NCBI RefSeq assembly: GCF_002846395.1
Contig: NZ_PJMU01000003.1
Location: forward strand, 806,001-870,000
Source of the DNA: Pontibacter ramchanderi
Lineage (GTDB): Bacteria > Bacteroidota > Bacteroidia > Cytophagales > Hymenobacteraceae
DNA length: 64,000 bases
Direction of reading: 5' to 3'
In this document: in pieces, positions 1-8,830 of the stretch
Layout of the letters: each line of letters begins with the position of its first letter
Position numbering within the stretch: position 1 is the stretch's first letter
Notes under the pieces: generated by a model
Seen by the model: the letters and a program-made list of their open reading frames with translations, nothing else
The model's database searches: none
What the model was told of the DNA's origin: nothing
Translations under genes and position numbers: made by a program

Positions 1-160
1 TGACAATATCGTAGGTTTCGGTATTGACGGTGTGCTGGGTCTTGAGTACTACATCCGCGACATTCCGTTCACGATCGGCGCTGACATCAAGCCTTACATC
101 AACATTCCGCATGGCCGTGGCTTCTGGGATTCTGCCCTTCACGTGCGCTACGTATTCTAA
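1..160 (+). CDS. C-terminal end of an outer-membrane beta-barrel protein (partial)
   Basis: Reading from base 2 gives 52 residues and a TAA stop at 158-160; the start lies outside the window. The visible part alternates hydrophobic and polar residues like transmembrane beta-strands (for example KPYINIPHGRGFW) and ends in HVRYVF. A C-terminal aromatic residue is the usual BAM-recognition signal of outer-membrane barrels. It is followed by a strong terminator, so it is the last gene of its transcript. The family cannot be fixed from this fragment; a small OmpW/OmpA-like barrel is a guess. Confidence 0.6.
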   Translation, partial: DNIVGFGIDGVLGLEYYIRDIPFTIGADIKPYINIPHGRGFWDSALHVRYVF

Positions 161-180
161 GGTATAGCGAGTACTATAAC

Positions 181-215
181 AAAAAGGCCCTGCTAAGGTA
201 TAGCAGGGCCTTTTT
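181..215 (+). terminator. Rho-independent terminator containing the AGGTATAGC word
   Basis: A perfect 15-bp inverted repeat (AAAAAGGCCCTGCTA and its complement) encloses the 5-nt loop AGGTA, and the right arm ends in a T run. It ends the outer-membrane protein gene and, by symmetry, may also serve the leftward gene ending at 284. The loop and right arm spell AGGTATAGC, the over-represented word of this window. Confidence 0.85.
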
Positions 216-283
216 GTTTATTCCTGAAAGTCCTTTGTCCTTTGTCAAAGAACTCTTTTGTCAAACCAATAAGCGGTTATACC

Positions 284-1225
284 TTAAAAGGCAATGTGCA
301 TCAGGGCATCGCCCTGATTGACCACGGGCATGTTGTTGAGGCCTACCACATAGCCAGCGGCCGGGGCGTTCAAACGTACTTCCATTTCGCCATAAGGGTC
401 TGTGATCGTGCCCACTACCTGTCCTTTTTTCACGTAGCCGCCTTCCTGCACAAGGCTCCGGAACAGGCCCGCATTTTTAGCACGCAGCCAAATGTCCTTC
501 ATACAGATCGTGGTCGGTTCTGAGGGAACAGGGGCGCTGGTAGCCATACCTAGGTGGTGCATCAGGCGACAGGTGCCTTCTATACCTAGTTTAATGCCGC
601 GCTCATCGAAGCGCAGCGACTCTCCTGTTTCATACACCAGGATGTGCTTGCCGAGTTTGGCGGCCTCCTTGCGCAGCGAACCCTGGCGGTAAGAGGCGTT
701 CAGCGTGAACGGTGCGGCAAAGGCATCTGCCAGTTCCTGGTTCTTCGGTTCAGCCAGCACGCAGCGTATCTGCGGGTAGTTGCCCCGGCTAGAGCCGCCT
801 GTGTGGAAGTCCACGCCGTAATCGATGTAGGGCATCACCTCTTTCATAAAGCGATGTGCCACACGACTTGCCAGTGACCCCTCCTTATTACCCGGAAAGC
901 TCCGGTTCACGTCTTTGCCATCGGGCACGTCACGCGAAAAATTCAGGAAGCCGTAGATGTTCAGGATAGGCACCGCAATGATGGTCCCCTTGAGCGGGTA
1001 CAGCATCTTTTTGGTGATCATGCGGCGGATGATTTCCGTGCCGTTCACCTCGTCGCCGTGCATGCCGGCCATGAGCAGGAGCACCGGCCCATCGTGCACA
1101 GAGCGGAACACATAAACAGGTATGTCGATGACGGTGCCGCTGGGTAGTTTGGAGATAACGAGGCGGGTGAGCACCTTCTCTCCACGGTCTATGCTGACAC
1201 CGTTGATCTTAATGGTTTCGGGCAT
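284..1225 (-). CDS. Succinylglutamate desuccinylase/aspartoacylase family zinc deacylase
   Basis: A 313-residue protein of the AstE/AspA branch of zinc carboxypeptidase-like enzymes, which hydrolyse N-acyl amino acids. The zinc-binding set is visible as GMHGDE (H56, E59) and DFHTGG (H141), with the family's DVNRSFPG motif near residue 105. A C-terminal beta-rich domain (about 230-313) resembles the biotinyl-like fold of these deacylases. It starts 1 bp after the rimK stop and is the last gene of a three-gene leftward operon. The substrate is unknown; the context suggests an N-acylated or glutamylated product linked to RimK chemistry rather than arginine catabolism. Confidence 0.85.
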   Translation of the reverse strand: MPETIKINGVSIDRGEKVLTRLVISKLPSGTVIDIPVYVFRSVHDGPVLLLMAGMHGDEVNGTEIIRRMITKKMLYPLKGTIIAVPILNIYGFLNFSRDVPDGKDVNRSFPGNKEGSLASRVAHRFMKEVMPYIDYGVDFHTGGSSRGNYPQIRCVLAEPKNQELADAFAAPFTLNASYRQGSLRKEAAKLGKHILVYETGESLRFDERGIKLGIEGTCRLMHHLGMATSAPVPSEPTTICMKDIWLRAKNAGLFRSLVQEGGYVKKGQVVGTITDPYGEMEVRLNAPAAGYVVGLNNMPVVNQGDALMHIAF

Positions 1226-1226
1226 G

Positions 1227-2129
1227 CTATTCTTTCACTCTCTTGGCGGCCTTTTTCTGCACCAGGCCTTCCACGTACTCTATTATTTTCGCGGCGATGT
1301 CTTTGTTCGTCGCCTTCTCTATACCTTGTAAACCCGGCGATGAGTTCACCTCCAAAATAAGCGGCCCGCGCTTGGACTGCAGCATGTCCACGCCGGCTAT
1401 ACCCAGTCCCAGTGACTTGGCAGCCAACAAGGCAGCGGCCTTCTCCTGGCGGCTGAGTTTGATGAGACTGGCATTGCCACCACGGTGCAGGTTGGAGCGG
1501 AACTCGCCCTCCTTGCCCTGTCGCTTCATGGCCCCTACTACTTCGCCGTTCACCACAAAGGCACGGATGTCAGCGCCAGCCGCCTCAGCAATGAATTCCT
1601 GCACGATGATGCGGGCCTTCAGGTTATGAAAGGCCTCAATCACCGATTCAGCCGCCTTTTTGGTTTCGGCCAATACCACGCCAAGCCCTTGTGTACCTTC
1701 CAAAAGCTTTATCACTAAGGGTGCACCGCCCACTTCTTTCACGAGCATGGAGGTTTCTTTGGAGTAGTTGGTGAAGGCAGTCTTGGGCATGCCCAGCCCA
1801 GCGCGGGAAAGGATCTGGCTGCTGCGCAGTTTGTCGCGGGAGCGTACGATGCTCTGGGAGTCCACAGCACTCTTTACTTTCATCATCTCAAACTGGCGCA
1901 CCACGGCCGTGCCGTAGAAAGTAACCGAGGCCCCGATGCGCGGAATAACGGCGTCGATGTCGGTGAGGCGCTCTCCCTTGTAGAGGATGTGTGGGTCGCC
2001 CTGCTCGATCACGAGGTCGCAGCGCAGGTGGTCAAGCACCACGGCTTCGTGTCCGCGCTGCTGCGCCGCCTCCACCAGCCGACGGGTAGAGTATAACTTC
2101 GGGTTGCGAGAGAGAATCGCTATCTTCAT
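1227..2129 (-). CDS. rimK: RimK-family ATP-grasp glutamate ligase
   Basis: A 300-residue ATP-grasp ligase. RimK enzymes add glutamates to the C-terminus of ribosomal protein S6 or make poly-alpha-glutamate from ATP and glutamate. The N-terminal pre-ATP-grasp domain (MKIAILSRN start), the ATP-binding stretch [13 protein letters not shown] and the metal-binding [14 protein letters not shown] near residue 270 are typical, and the length matches E. coli RimK. It is the middle gene of the operon, 5 bp after the retropepsin gene and 1 bp before the deacylase gene. No S6 gene is in view, so the acceptor is not shown. Confidence 0.92.
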   Translation of the reverse strand: MKIAILSRNPKLYSTRRLVEAAQQRGHEAVVLDHLRCDLVIEQGDPHILYKGERLTDIDAVIPRIGASVTFYGTAVVRQFEMMKVKSAVDSQSIVRSRDKLRSSQILSRAGLGMPKTAFTNYSKETSMLVKEVGGAPLVIKLLEGTQGLGVVLAETKKAAESVIEAFHNLKARIIVQEFIAEAAGADIRAFVVNGEVVGAMKRQGKEGEFRSNLHRGGNASLIKLSRQEKAAALLAAKSLGLGIAGVDMLQSKRGPLILEVNSSPGLQGIEKATNKDIAAKIIEYVEGLVQKKAAKRVKE

Positions 2130-2134
2130 AAAAA

Positions 2135-2623
2135 CTATTTATTCTTCTTTTGTTTGTTGTTGAATTTGAGTGAGACGTTTTTGCGGGAAACGTCCACGAT
2201 AAACCGACCCTTGAGCAGTTTGCGTCCAATCAGCACCGGATATTTCATGTCGCTGCGGTCCGAGAGCGAGAACTCGGCCTCGATCAGTTCGTCGAACACT
2301 TTGATACGTGTTTTGATCACATACCGCTCCTGCACATCGCCAAACGAGTTACGGATATCCCGCAGACTATAGTCAGCAAAAGTCAGTTTTTTGTGATTGT
2401 ACTGCGGGTGCGATGGGTCTAATAAGTCCAGCGAGATTACTTTAGTTCCGTCGGCGAGGGTTTCCTCGTGAATATCCGAACAGTGAATGGCGGAGGTATA
2501 AGCACCGGTATCGATCTTGGCTTCGATTTCGTCGATATCCAACTCCGGAAAGGCCACCATCTCGCGCCGGCCAATGATTTTTTTCTCTGGTTTGAGCTTT
2601 TTTAGGTTCTCCTCTTTCATCAA
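2135..2623 (-). CDS. Retropepsin-like protease of the 'ATP-dependent zinc protease' (RimB-like) family
   Basis: A 162-residue protein matching the family long labelled ATP-dependent zinc protease (PF05618) but with a retropepsin-type aspartic protease signature, [10 protein letters not shown] (catalytic D38). The second conserved block, [19 protein letters not shown], is the flap/hydrophobic region of these proteins. It is the first gene of the leftward operon with rimK. In Pseudomonas a RimB protease of this family is tied to RimK-dependent glutamylation, so the same partnership is likely here. There is no signal peptide, so it should be cytoplasmic. The second Met could equally be the start. 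Confidence 0.85.
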   Translation of the reverse strand: MMKEENLKKLKPEKKIIGRREMVAFPELDIDEIEAKIDTGAYTSAIHCSDIHEETLADGTKVISLDLLDPSHPQYNHKKLTFADYSLRDIRNSFGDVQERYVIKTRIKVFDELIEAEFSLSDRSDMKYPVLIGRKLLKGRFIVDVSRKNVSLKFNNKQKKNK

Positions 2624-2680
2624 AGGCCAATTTAAGCATTCTGCTTAACGTACGAAGCATCGGGGTAAAGGAATAGCGTG

Positions 2681-3505
2681 TTAAATTTTTGAGGGCGGCC
2701 CAACCCCTATCTTTTTCTGGTGCAACAACTCCGCGACATCCTGTATCAGGTTTGAGTGCCCGGCTTTGAGTACCACCAACTCTCCTTTGTGCAGCGCCTT
2801 TACGAATACACTCACCCGCTTGGGCGAAATGATCTGGTCAAACTCGCCGAGGAACATCGTAACCGGTACCTGCTTGTGGTTGAGCAATCGCACGATCTCG
2901 CGGATATCGAAGTTGAGCTCCCGGAATCCGATCCAGCTGCGGTATACCCGCAGGCGCTTCTCGGTGCTGTCCATCTGGAATCGGGCGAAGCGCACGAGGC
3001 TTTTGTGGATCATGTTGTAGCGGTTGAGCACGTTGAGCAATCGGAAGAAGGGCTCTGGTTTGAGCACGGTGCGCTTGAAGAGTTGCTGCAGCCAGCCCGG
3101 GTAGGTGGCGATGTTGTACCAGAAGCTGGTCTTAATACCATCCGGCGCGATCAGAAAAAGCTCGTCGATGCGCTCCGGGAAGCGCTCCACCAAGGTCAGC
3201 GCAAACTTGCCACCCATACTGAAGCCCATCAGCGAGAAGTGGTCGACCTTCTCTTTCTCCAGAAAAAGACTGATCAATTCCTGCAGGAAATCCTTATCGA
3301 GCGGCATGTTCTCTTTGTGCAGCGTGCTCTGGCCATGAAAGAACAGGTCGAATGCGTAAATGGTATAGTCGCCGCCCAGTGCCTGGCCCATTGGCTGGTA
3401 GTAGCCGCTGCTTTGCCCATAACCATGGAAGGCCAGCAAAGGCTGCGCGCCCTTTCCCAGCACCCTGTAGTGCAGCTTTGTACCGTTATGTATAATATAA
3501 GGCAT
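2681..3505 (-). CDS. Alpha/beta hydrolase
   Basis: A 274-residue single-domain alpha/beta-hydrolase. The catalytic triad can be placed: S96 in GFSMGG, D223 in GEFDQIISP and H250 in KAGHSNL; the oxyanion-hole motif HGYGQS is at 27-32. There is no signal peptide. A hydrophobic cap with many aromatic residues lies around 125-190, suggesting a lipophilic ester or acyl substrate. It stands alone between the rimK operon and DUF502. The substrate cannot be deduced. Confidence 0.85.
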   Translation of the reverse strand: MPYIIHNGTKLHYRVLGKGAQPLLAFHGYGQSSGYYQPMGQALGGDYTIYAFDLFFHGQSTLHKENMPLDKDFLQELISLFLEKEKVDHFSLMGFSMGGKFALTLVERFPERIDELFLIAPDGIKTSFWYNIATYPGWLQQLFKRTVLKPEPFFRLLNVLNRYNMIHKSLVRFARFQMDSTEKRLRVYRSWIGFRELNFDIREIVRLLNHKQVPVTMFLGEFDQIISPKRVSVFVKALHKGELVVLKAGHSNLIQDVAELLHQKKIGVGPPSKI

Positions 3506-3633
3506 TCTAAATCAGAAATCTCTCCTTACTTATTCGGCATGCATACAAATAAGATACAGGAAAGGCCCTTAAATTTTGAGATTTTTCGTGAGGGTTTCGT
3601 TACCTGAGACGCTGAGTATAGCGCTCTATACCT

Positions 3634-4176
3634 TTACAACCGCGACACCCCACCCGACACAATGAATTTCATCACGTCACTGCTCGGCAAATCCAGGTAT
3701 ACGACATTGCGCTTAGGTACCACGAAGAGTTCGCCCGAAAAGTTGTAGGAGTGCGGAAAGTATACTGCCACGCGGTCTTCCACATTGACAGAGGCAAAGG
3801 CATCTTGCGTGACAAAACCCAGTTTCAGATTGTCCGAGTCTTCCGACATCTTCACCATTACCGGCTTGTTGAATTTCTGATTGTCACCCACAAAGGCATC
3901 GAACAGGTCTTTGATACTGGAATAGACGATGCCGACCAGCGGCACTTTATTGAACCAACGGCCCGTGATCACGATAAAGGGCTTCACGAAGAAAGACGAG
4001 CTGATGAAGCCGATCAAGGTCAGGAGCACCACCATCAGCAGTATGCCTAGCCCCGGTACGCCCAGATCGAACATGCTGTCGAGCCAATCGATGATGGCCA
4101 CAATGATCCAGACCGTGATTGTAAAAGGAGCCACAATCAAGAGCCCGTTTAGGAAGTAGCGTAAGATGCGTTTCAT
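3634..4176 (-). CDS. DUF502 family inner-membrane protein
   Basis: A 180-residue membrane protein. I start it at the MKRILRYFLNG methionine (4176) because that reproduces the family N-terminus; an in-frame ATG 39 bases upstream only adds a non-conserved stretch. Two transmembrane helices are clear (about 8-30 and 50-72, the latter rich in Val/Leu before LIGFISSSFFV), followed by a soluble C-terminal domain with FVTQDAFASVN. DUF502 proteins have no established role. An AGGTATA-type word sits 1-7 bases downstream of the stop. Confidence 0.85.
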   Translation of the reverse strand: MKRILRYFLNGLLIVAPFTITVWIIVAIIDWLDSMFDLGVPGLGILLMVVLLTLIGFISSSFFVKPFIVITGRWFNKVPLVGIVYSSIKDLFDAFVGDNQKFNKPVMVKMSEDSDNLKLGFVTQDAFASVNVEDRVAVYFPHSYNFSGELFVVPKRNVVYLDLPSSDVMKFIVSGGVSRL

Positions 4177-4263
4177 GTATACTGGTACATAAAAAAATAG
4201 GCCTTGCCAATGCAAAGCCTAAATGTAGCTAAAAAGCCAATATTTATCAGTATATGGTTATCT

Positions 4264-5148
4264 CTATACTGTTTCAAGATCAAATTTCTTAATGCCGTCG
4301 GCCACCTGCTGCATCAGCCACATGGGGGTGGAGGTGGCGCCGCATATACCCACACTCGCTGCGTTGGCAAACCATTCCTTCTCCAGTTCCTCCTCGTTCT
4401 CCACGAAGTAGCTGTTGGGGTTGTGCTGCTTGCACACGCTGTAGAGGGCCTTGCCATTGGAGCTCTTCTTGCCGCTTACAAACACAATCACATCATGCTC
4501 GGCGGCAAACTTGGTCAGTTGCGGCTCGCGGTTCGACACCTGACGGCAGATGCTGTCATTGGCATTAAAAGCGGTGCTGTCCTGGTTGGCTTGTTTAATG
4601 CGCTCCTCGATCAGCGACTTGATATGGTAAAAGCCTTTGGTGCTTTTAGTTGTCTGGCTGAAAAGCGTTACCGGACGTGAGAAGTCGATCTTATCCAGGT
4701 CCTCTTCCGTTGTCACGATAATGGCCTCGTCGCCTGTCTGGCCCGCTAATCCGATCACCTCGGCATGGCCTACCTGACCATAGATCACGATCTGGCCGTC
4801 TTTCGACTTATCGGCATTGAAGGCGTGCTTCACGCGGTTTTGCAGTTTGAGCACCACCGGGCAGGAAGCATCGATCAATTCAATATTATTTTCAAGGGCT
4901 GTCCTGTAGGTCTCCGGCGGCTCGCCGTGCGCTCTGATCAGCACCTTTGTGTCACGCAATTCTTTCAGTTGTTCCCGGTCGATGATGCGAAGACCTTTTT
5001 CATAAAGGCGCTTCACTTCCATGCTGTTGTGCACAATATCGCCAAGGCAATAGAGCTCTTCGCAGTTCTCCATTTCGTCCTCCGCCATCTGTATGGCGAA
5101 CTCCACGCCGAAGCAATAACCGGAATTCTTGTCTATCGTTACGTTCAT
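4264..5148 (-). CDS. ispH: 4-hydroxy-3-methylbut-2-enyl diphosphate reductase
   Basis: A 294-residue enzyme of the last step of the MEP isoprenoid pathway, reducing HMBPP to IPP and DMAPP. The three cysteines that hold the Fe-S cluster are C12 (GYCFGV), C96 (DASCPVV) and C201 (NDSICRQ), and the AHGEPP histidine motif is at about 73. It starts 12 bp after the cmk stop, and cmk-ispH linkage is common in Bacteroidota. Conserved and soluble; nothing is missing. Confidence 0.97.
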   Translation of the reverse strand: MNVTIDKNSGYCFGVEFAIQMAEDEMENCEELYCLGDIVHNSMEVKRLYEKGLRIIDREQLKELRDTKVLIRAHGEPPETYRTALENNIELIDASCPVVLKLQNRVKHAFNADKSKDGQIVIYGQVGHAEVIGLAGQTGDEAIIVTTEEDLDKIDFSRPVTLFSQTTKSTKGFYHIKSLIEERIKQANQDSTAFNANDSICRQVSNREPQLTKFAAEHDVIVFVSGKKSSNGKALYSVCKQHNPNSYFVENEEELEKEWFANAASVGICGATSTPMWLMQQVADGIKKFDLETV

Positions 5149-5160
5149 CTCTTCTTTCCT

Positions 5161-5862
5161 CTATTCCTGTAAGGCAAACTCGCCGTTGAAGATACGGGAA
5201 GTTACCTTGTTGAGTACAAACTCTACCTGTTCGTCGATGGTCATGTGCGAGGTATCCAGCAAAAAAGCATCATCGGCGCGGCGCAACGGGCTCTCAGCTC
5301 TTGTAGAGTCAATCAGATCGCGCTTCTGCAGGTTTTCCTTTATCTCATCCAGATTCACCAACTGTTTCTTAACCAGCAACTCATCCTGACGACGGCGGGC
5401 ACGGGTATCTACATCAGCCGTCATGAAAATCTTCACTTCCGCATCCGGGAACACAGCGGTACCAATGTCGCGCCCGTCCATCACCACGCCACGCTTCTTG
5501 CCCATCTTTTGCTGCTGGGCCACCATGGCACGGCGCACCTCCTTCACCACACTCACTTCGCTCACCTGGTTGGAGATGTACATCTTGCGAATCTCGTCCT
5601 CCACATTCAGGCCATTGAGGAATACTTCGTTTCGTTTGGCCTTCGGGTTGTAATGGAATGTGATGTCAATTTTATCCAGCGCATCCTTCACTTCCTTGGG
5701 ATTGGTGAGACTAACATGATGCTCCAGAAAATAAAGTGTAACCGCCCGGTACATAGCCCCGGTATCGATGTAAGCGTAGCCCAGTTCGGCAGCCACCAGT
5801 TTGGCCGTTGTACTTTTCCCGCACGAGGAGTAGCCATCTATGGCGATTACAATTTTTTTCAT
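5161..5862 (-). CDS. cmk: (d)CMP kinase
   Basis: A 233-residue kinase that phosphorylates CMP and dCMP. The P-loop is GYSSCGKSTTAK at about 9-20; YIDTGAMYRAVTL and the MDGRDIGTAVFP motif (CMP binding) follow. The length is normal for the family. First gene of the cmk-ispH pair, so nucleotide and isoprenoid synthesis are co-transcribed. The promoter probably lies in the short gap toward the small lipoprotein gene. Confidence 0.97.
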   Translation of the reverse strand: MKKIVIAIDGYSSCGKSTTAKLVAAELGYAYIDTGAMYRAVTLYFLEHHVSLTNPKEVKDALDKIDITFHYNPKAKRNEVFLNGLNVEDEIRKMYISNQVSEVSVVKEVRRAMVAQQQKMGKKRGVVMDGRDIGTAVFPDAEVKIFMTADVDTRARRRQDELLVKKQLVNLDEIKENLQKRDLIDSTRAESPLRRADDAFLLDTSHMTIDEQVEFVLNKVTSRIFNGEFALQE

Positions 5863-5878
5863 GGTAAGCTATCAGGTA

Positions 5879-6034
5879 TTAGTTCGAGTCGCAAGGGCAG
5901 GGCACATTGCCTTTCTTGCTTTTTTTCATGTAGGAGGCCGTCTTTTTTTGCTGAGGAGTCTTGGTTGTACAGCTCGCCAGTGGGCCGGCTACCAGAAACC
6001 CCGCTAAAAGTATGTATGAAATTATCTTTCTCAA
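5879..6034 (-). CDS. Tiny putative lipoprotein
   Basis: I place the start at a TTG (6034), giving a 51-residue protein with a compact lipoprotein signal: Arg-Lys, a hydrophobic core and the lipobox PLASC with Cys22. An ATG at 6085 gives 68 residues but puts 17 odd residues before the signal. The mature part is lysine-rich and ends in NVPCPCDSN, whose Cys-Pro-Cys could bind metal or form a disulfide. No known family. It is 16 bp upstream of cmk and divergent from ade. Confidence 0.55.
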   Translation of the reverse strand: MRKIISYILLAGFLVAGPLASCTTKTPQQKKTASYMKKSKKGNVPCPCDSN

Positions 6035-6121
6035 AACGACTAATTTTAACGCAAATATAAGGTAATTTACGGGTTCAATCCCCATCAGCGGGCATTTTAT
6101 ATCAACAAGACAGTCCTATCC

Positions 6122-7756
6122 ATGCATAGCTCCTATACCGTCAGCGGACGTATCATTGACCTGCACCAGCAGGAGATTTTTGAGGGAACGGTCCATGTGA
6201 CAAACGGCCGCATTTCAGAAATAGTTCGTGAGGCCACCTCCTCCACCAGTTATATTTTGCCTGGCTTTGTGGATGCCCATGTGCACGTGGAAAGCTCCAT
6301 GCTGGTGCCCTCCGAATTTGCCCGCCTGGCCGCGCCACATGGCACCGTGGCCACCGTGTCGGACCCGCACGAGATTGGCAATGTGCTGGGTATAGCGGGC
6401 GTGGAGTACATGATCGAAAACGGAAACAAGGTGCCGTTTAAGTTCTATTTCGGAGCTCCCTCCTGTGTGCCTGCCACCCCTTTCGAAACAGCCGGTGCTG
6501 AGATAACGGCCACTGACATCGAAACCTTGTTCCAGCGCGACGAGATCAAATACCTGGCAGAGATGATGAACTGGCCCGGTGTGCTGCACCGCGACCCGGT
6601 GGTGATGGAGAAGATCGAGCTGGCGAAAAAATACGGCAAGGCGGTGGACGGACACGCACCCGGACTGCGTGGCGAACAAGCGGCCCTGTATGCTTCGGCT
6701 GGCATTACCACAGACCACGAGTGCTTCACGGCTGAGGAAGCGCTCGACAAACTGGCCGTAGGCATGAAGATCCTGATCCGGGAAGGCAGTGCCGCCAAAA
6801 ACTTCGAGGCGCTCATACCTTTGCTTGCCAGTCATCCTGATAGCATCATGTTCTGCTCCGACGACAAGCACCCTGACAACCTCGTGGAAGGCCACCTGAA
6901 CCTGCTTGTGAAGCGTGCGCTTGCCAAAGGCCACGACCTGTTCCATGTGCTGCGTGCCGCCTGCCTCAATCCGGTGGAGCACTACAAACTGGAAGTCGGC
7001 CTGCTCCGCGAAAACGACCCCGCCGACTTTATTGTGGTCAACAACCTGGATGACTTCAGTATCGAGGCCACTTACATCAACGGGGAGCTGGTAGCCGAAA
7101 AGGGCAAGTCAAAGACTGCCTTCACACCAAGCGAGGAGATCAACAACTTCAATACCGAGCCGAAAACGCCGGAACAGTTCCAGCTGTTTGCCGACAACGC
7201 CAGCAAGATCCGGGTGATAGAGGCCTTTGACGGACAGTTGATCACGCACCAGGTATGGGCTGAGCCGAAAATGGAAGACGGCTATATCGTTTCGGATGTC
7301 GCGCAGGATGTGCTCAAGATCACCGTGGTGAACCGGTATGCGAATGCCGAGCCGGCAGTGGCTTTTATCAAAAACGTAGGTATAAACCGCGGCGCCATCG
7401 CCTCATCGGTGGGCCACGACTCGCACAATATCATTGCCGTGGGGGTGGACGACAAGAGCATTGCCCGCGCCGTGAACCTGATCATCAGCGCCAAAGGCGG
7501 CGTGGCTGCGGTGGACGGTGACCAAGAACAATTGCTGCCTTTGCCGGTGGCGGGCATCATGTCGGCGGCCGATGGCTATGAAGTGGCCCAGGCTTATTCG
7601 GCCATCGACCACATGAGCAAGGAGATGGGCAGCCAGCTTGCCTCCCCTTTCATGACGCTTTCGTTTATGGCGCTACTCGTTATACCTTCGCTCAAGCTCA
7701 GCGACAAAGGATTGTTTAACGGTGATGACTTTAAATTCGTACCTGTAGCTGAATAG
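6122..7756 (+). CDS. ade: Adenine deaminase
   Basis: A 544-residue amidohydrolase that converts adenine to hypoxanthine and ammonia for purine salvage. The metal-binding motif GFVDAHVHVESS lies near residue 50, DPHEIGNVLG follows, and EHYKLEVGLLRENDPADF marks the end of the barrel. The C-terminal half is the domain typical of Ade (VGVDDKSIARAVN). Length fits the family. It is transcribed alone, divergent from the small lipoprotein gene. Confidence 0.95.
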   Translation: MHSSYTVSGRIIDLHQQEIFEGTVHVTNGRISEIVREATSSTSYILPGFVDAHVHVESSMLVPSEFARLAAPHGTVATVSDPHEIGNVLGIAGVEYMIENGNKVPFKFYFGAPSCVPATPFETAGAEITATDIETLFQRDEIKYLAEMMNWPGVLHRDPVVMEKIELAKKYGKAVDGHAPGLRGEQAALYASAGITTDHECFTAEEALDKLAVGMKILIREGSAAKNFEALIPLLASHPDSIMFCSDDKHPDNLVEGHLNLLVKRALAKGHDLFHVLRAACLNPVEHYKLEVGLLRENDPADFIVVNNLDDFSIEATYINGELVAEKGKSKTAFTPSEEINNFNTEPKTPEQFQLFADNASKIRVIEAFDGQLITHQVWAEPKMEDGYIVSDVAQDVLKITVVNRYANAEPAVAFIKNVGINRGAIASSVGHDSHNIIAVGVDDKSIARAVNLIISAKGGVAAVDGDQEQLLPLPVAGIMSAADGYEVAQAYSAIDHMSKEMGSQLASPFMTLSFMALLVIPSLKLSDKGLFNGDDFKFVPVAE

Positions 7757-7778
7757 TATACCTTGCCGCAAAAGGTAT
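7757..7778 (+). promoter_or_regulatory. Near-inverted pair of the TATACCT word just after the ade stop
   Basis: TATACCTT at 7757-7764 is followed after a short spacer by AAGGTAT at 7772-7778, so the two can pair as a 7-bp stem immediately downstream of the ade stop codon. There is no T run, so it would be a weak terminator at best. Its interest is that both arms are the word that recurs across the window. Confidence 0.4.
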
Positions 7779-7806
7779 GATACCACGGCCCTGCGGGGCT
7801 TAGCAA

Positions 7807-8652
7807 ATGGAGGAATTCATCATTTTTGTTGTCGGTGCGCTCGTGAGCGGGTTTGGCACCATCATCGGTTTCGGGGGAGGCGTGTTCATGGTGCCGATCC
7901 TGATCATTTTCTTTGGGTACAACATCGAGATCGCCATCGGCTCCACTATGTCGGCGCTCGTTCCGGCCTCTATCATCGCCTCTGCCTTTAACCTCCGCGA
8001 CCGCAGCATCGACTACCTGGTGGGCTCCCTTATTCAGTTCCCGGCGGTGGCCGGCACGGTACTGGGTGCTTTTATGGTGGCTTTTCTGCCAGTTTCAGAG
8101 CTACAGGTCATTTTTGCGCTCTTTGTGCTCACGGTGGGCTTTTTTATGGTGAAGCCCCAGAAAAAAGAAAAGATGCAGCGCCACTCGGGCATGATGTACC
8201 GCATCCGCCGCGTACCGACCTCATTTATCCGGAAGAACAGGGCCAAGCATTTGGCATACCGGCTAAACGGCGGTGTGGTGTCGGTGTTCGGTTTCGCGTC
8301 CGGTATCATAGCCGGCTTGTTTGGCATTGGGGGCGGGTTCCTGCAGACGCCCATGATGATCAAGCTGTTCCGGATGCCCTCCCAGATTGCCACCTCCACC
8401 TCCCTTTTCATCTTGGTCATCACCAGCTTTACCGGCTTTATCAGCCACTACCTGTTGGGCAACGTAATCTGGAGCCGCAGCCTGCCGCTGATGGCCGCCT
8501 TTGCACTCGGAGCCATTGGCGGCAACCTGTTCAAGAAACGGCAGGGCAAAATGCAGGACATCGAGAAACTGATCGGGATTGGCTTGCTGCTGGCCGGACT
8601 GGGGGTCATTCTCAACCTGCTGATCAAGGCGAACTTCGGCTTTTCGTTTTAG
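7807..8652 (+). CDS. TauE/SafE family permease
   Basis: A 281-residue membrane protein with two repeated halves, each beginning with a glycine-rich helix: SGFGTIIGFGGGVFMVP near residue 15 and SGIIAGLFGIGGGFLQTP near residue 160. This is the TauE/SafE signature, a family of sulfite, sulfoacetate or other organic anion exporters. About eight helices can be counted, with a basic loop at 115-145. The substrate is unknown. It follows ade by 50 bp without obvious functional link. The stop codon overlaps an AGGTATAGC word. Confidence 0.88.
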   Translation: MEEFIIFVVGALVSGFGTIIGFGGGVFMVPILIIFFGYNIEIAIGSTMSALVPASIIASAFNLRDRSIDYLVGSLIQFPAVAGTVLGAFMVAFLPVSELQVIFALFVLTVGFFMVKPQKKEKMQRHSGMMYRIRRVPTSFIRKNRAKHLAYRLNGGVVSVFGFASGIIAGLFGIGGGFLQTPMMIKLFRMPSQIATSTSLFILVITSFTGFISHYLLGNVIWSRSLPLMAAFALGAIGGNLFKKRQGKMQDIEKLIGIGLLLAGLGVILNLLIKANFGFSF

Positions 8653-8765
8653 GTATAGCAACAGCCACAGGACCTTGCGTAAAACGGACCCACTGCAGAC
8701 ATTCGCCAGAGAAGGCAGTCGAACTTAATCGTAGGTATACACAACCGCACGACCGCATAAAATCG

Positions 8766-8812
8766 GAAGAGCCGACACGCAACTCTCAGTGGAGTGAGCG
8801 TGTCGGCTCTTC
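8766..8812. terminator. Bidirectional terminator between convergent genes
   Basis: Perfect 15-bp inverted repeat (GAAGAGCCGACACGC at 8766-8780 and its complement at 8798-8812) with a 17-nt loop. It lies between the rightward permease gene and the leftward response-regulator gene and can serve both. Confidence 0.75.
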
Positions 8813-8830
8813 TGTTATACAAATGCTCTT

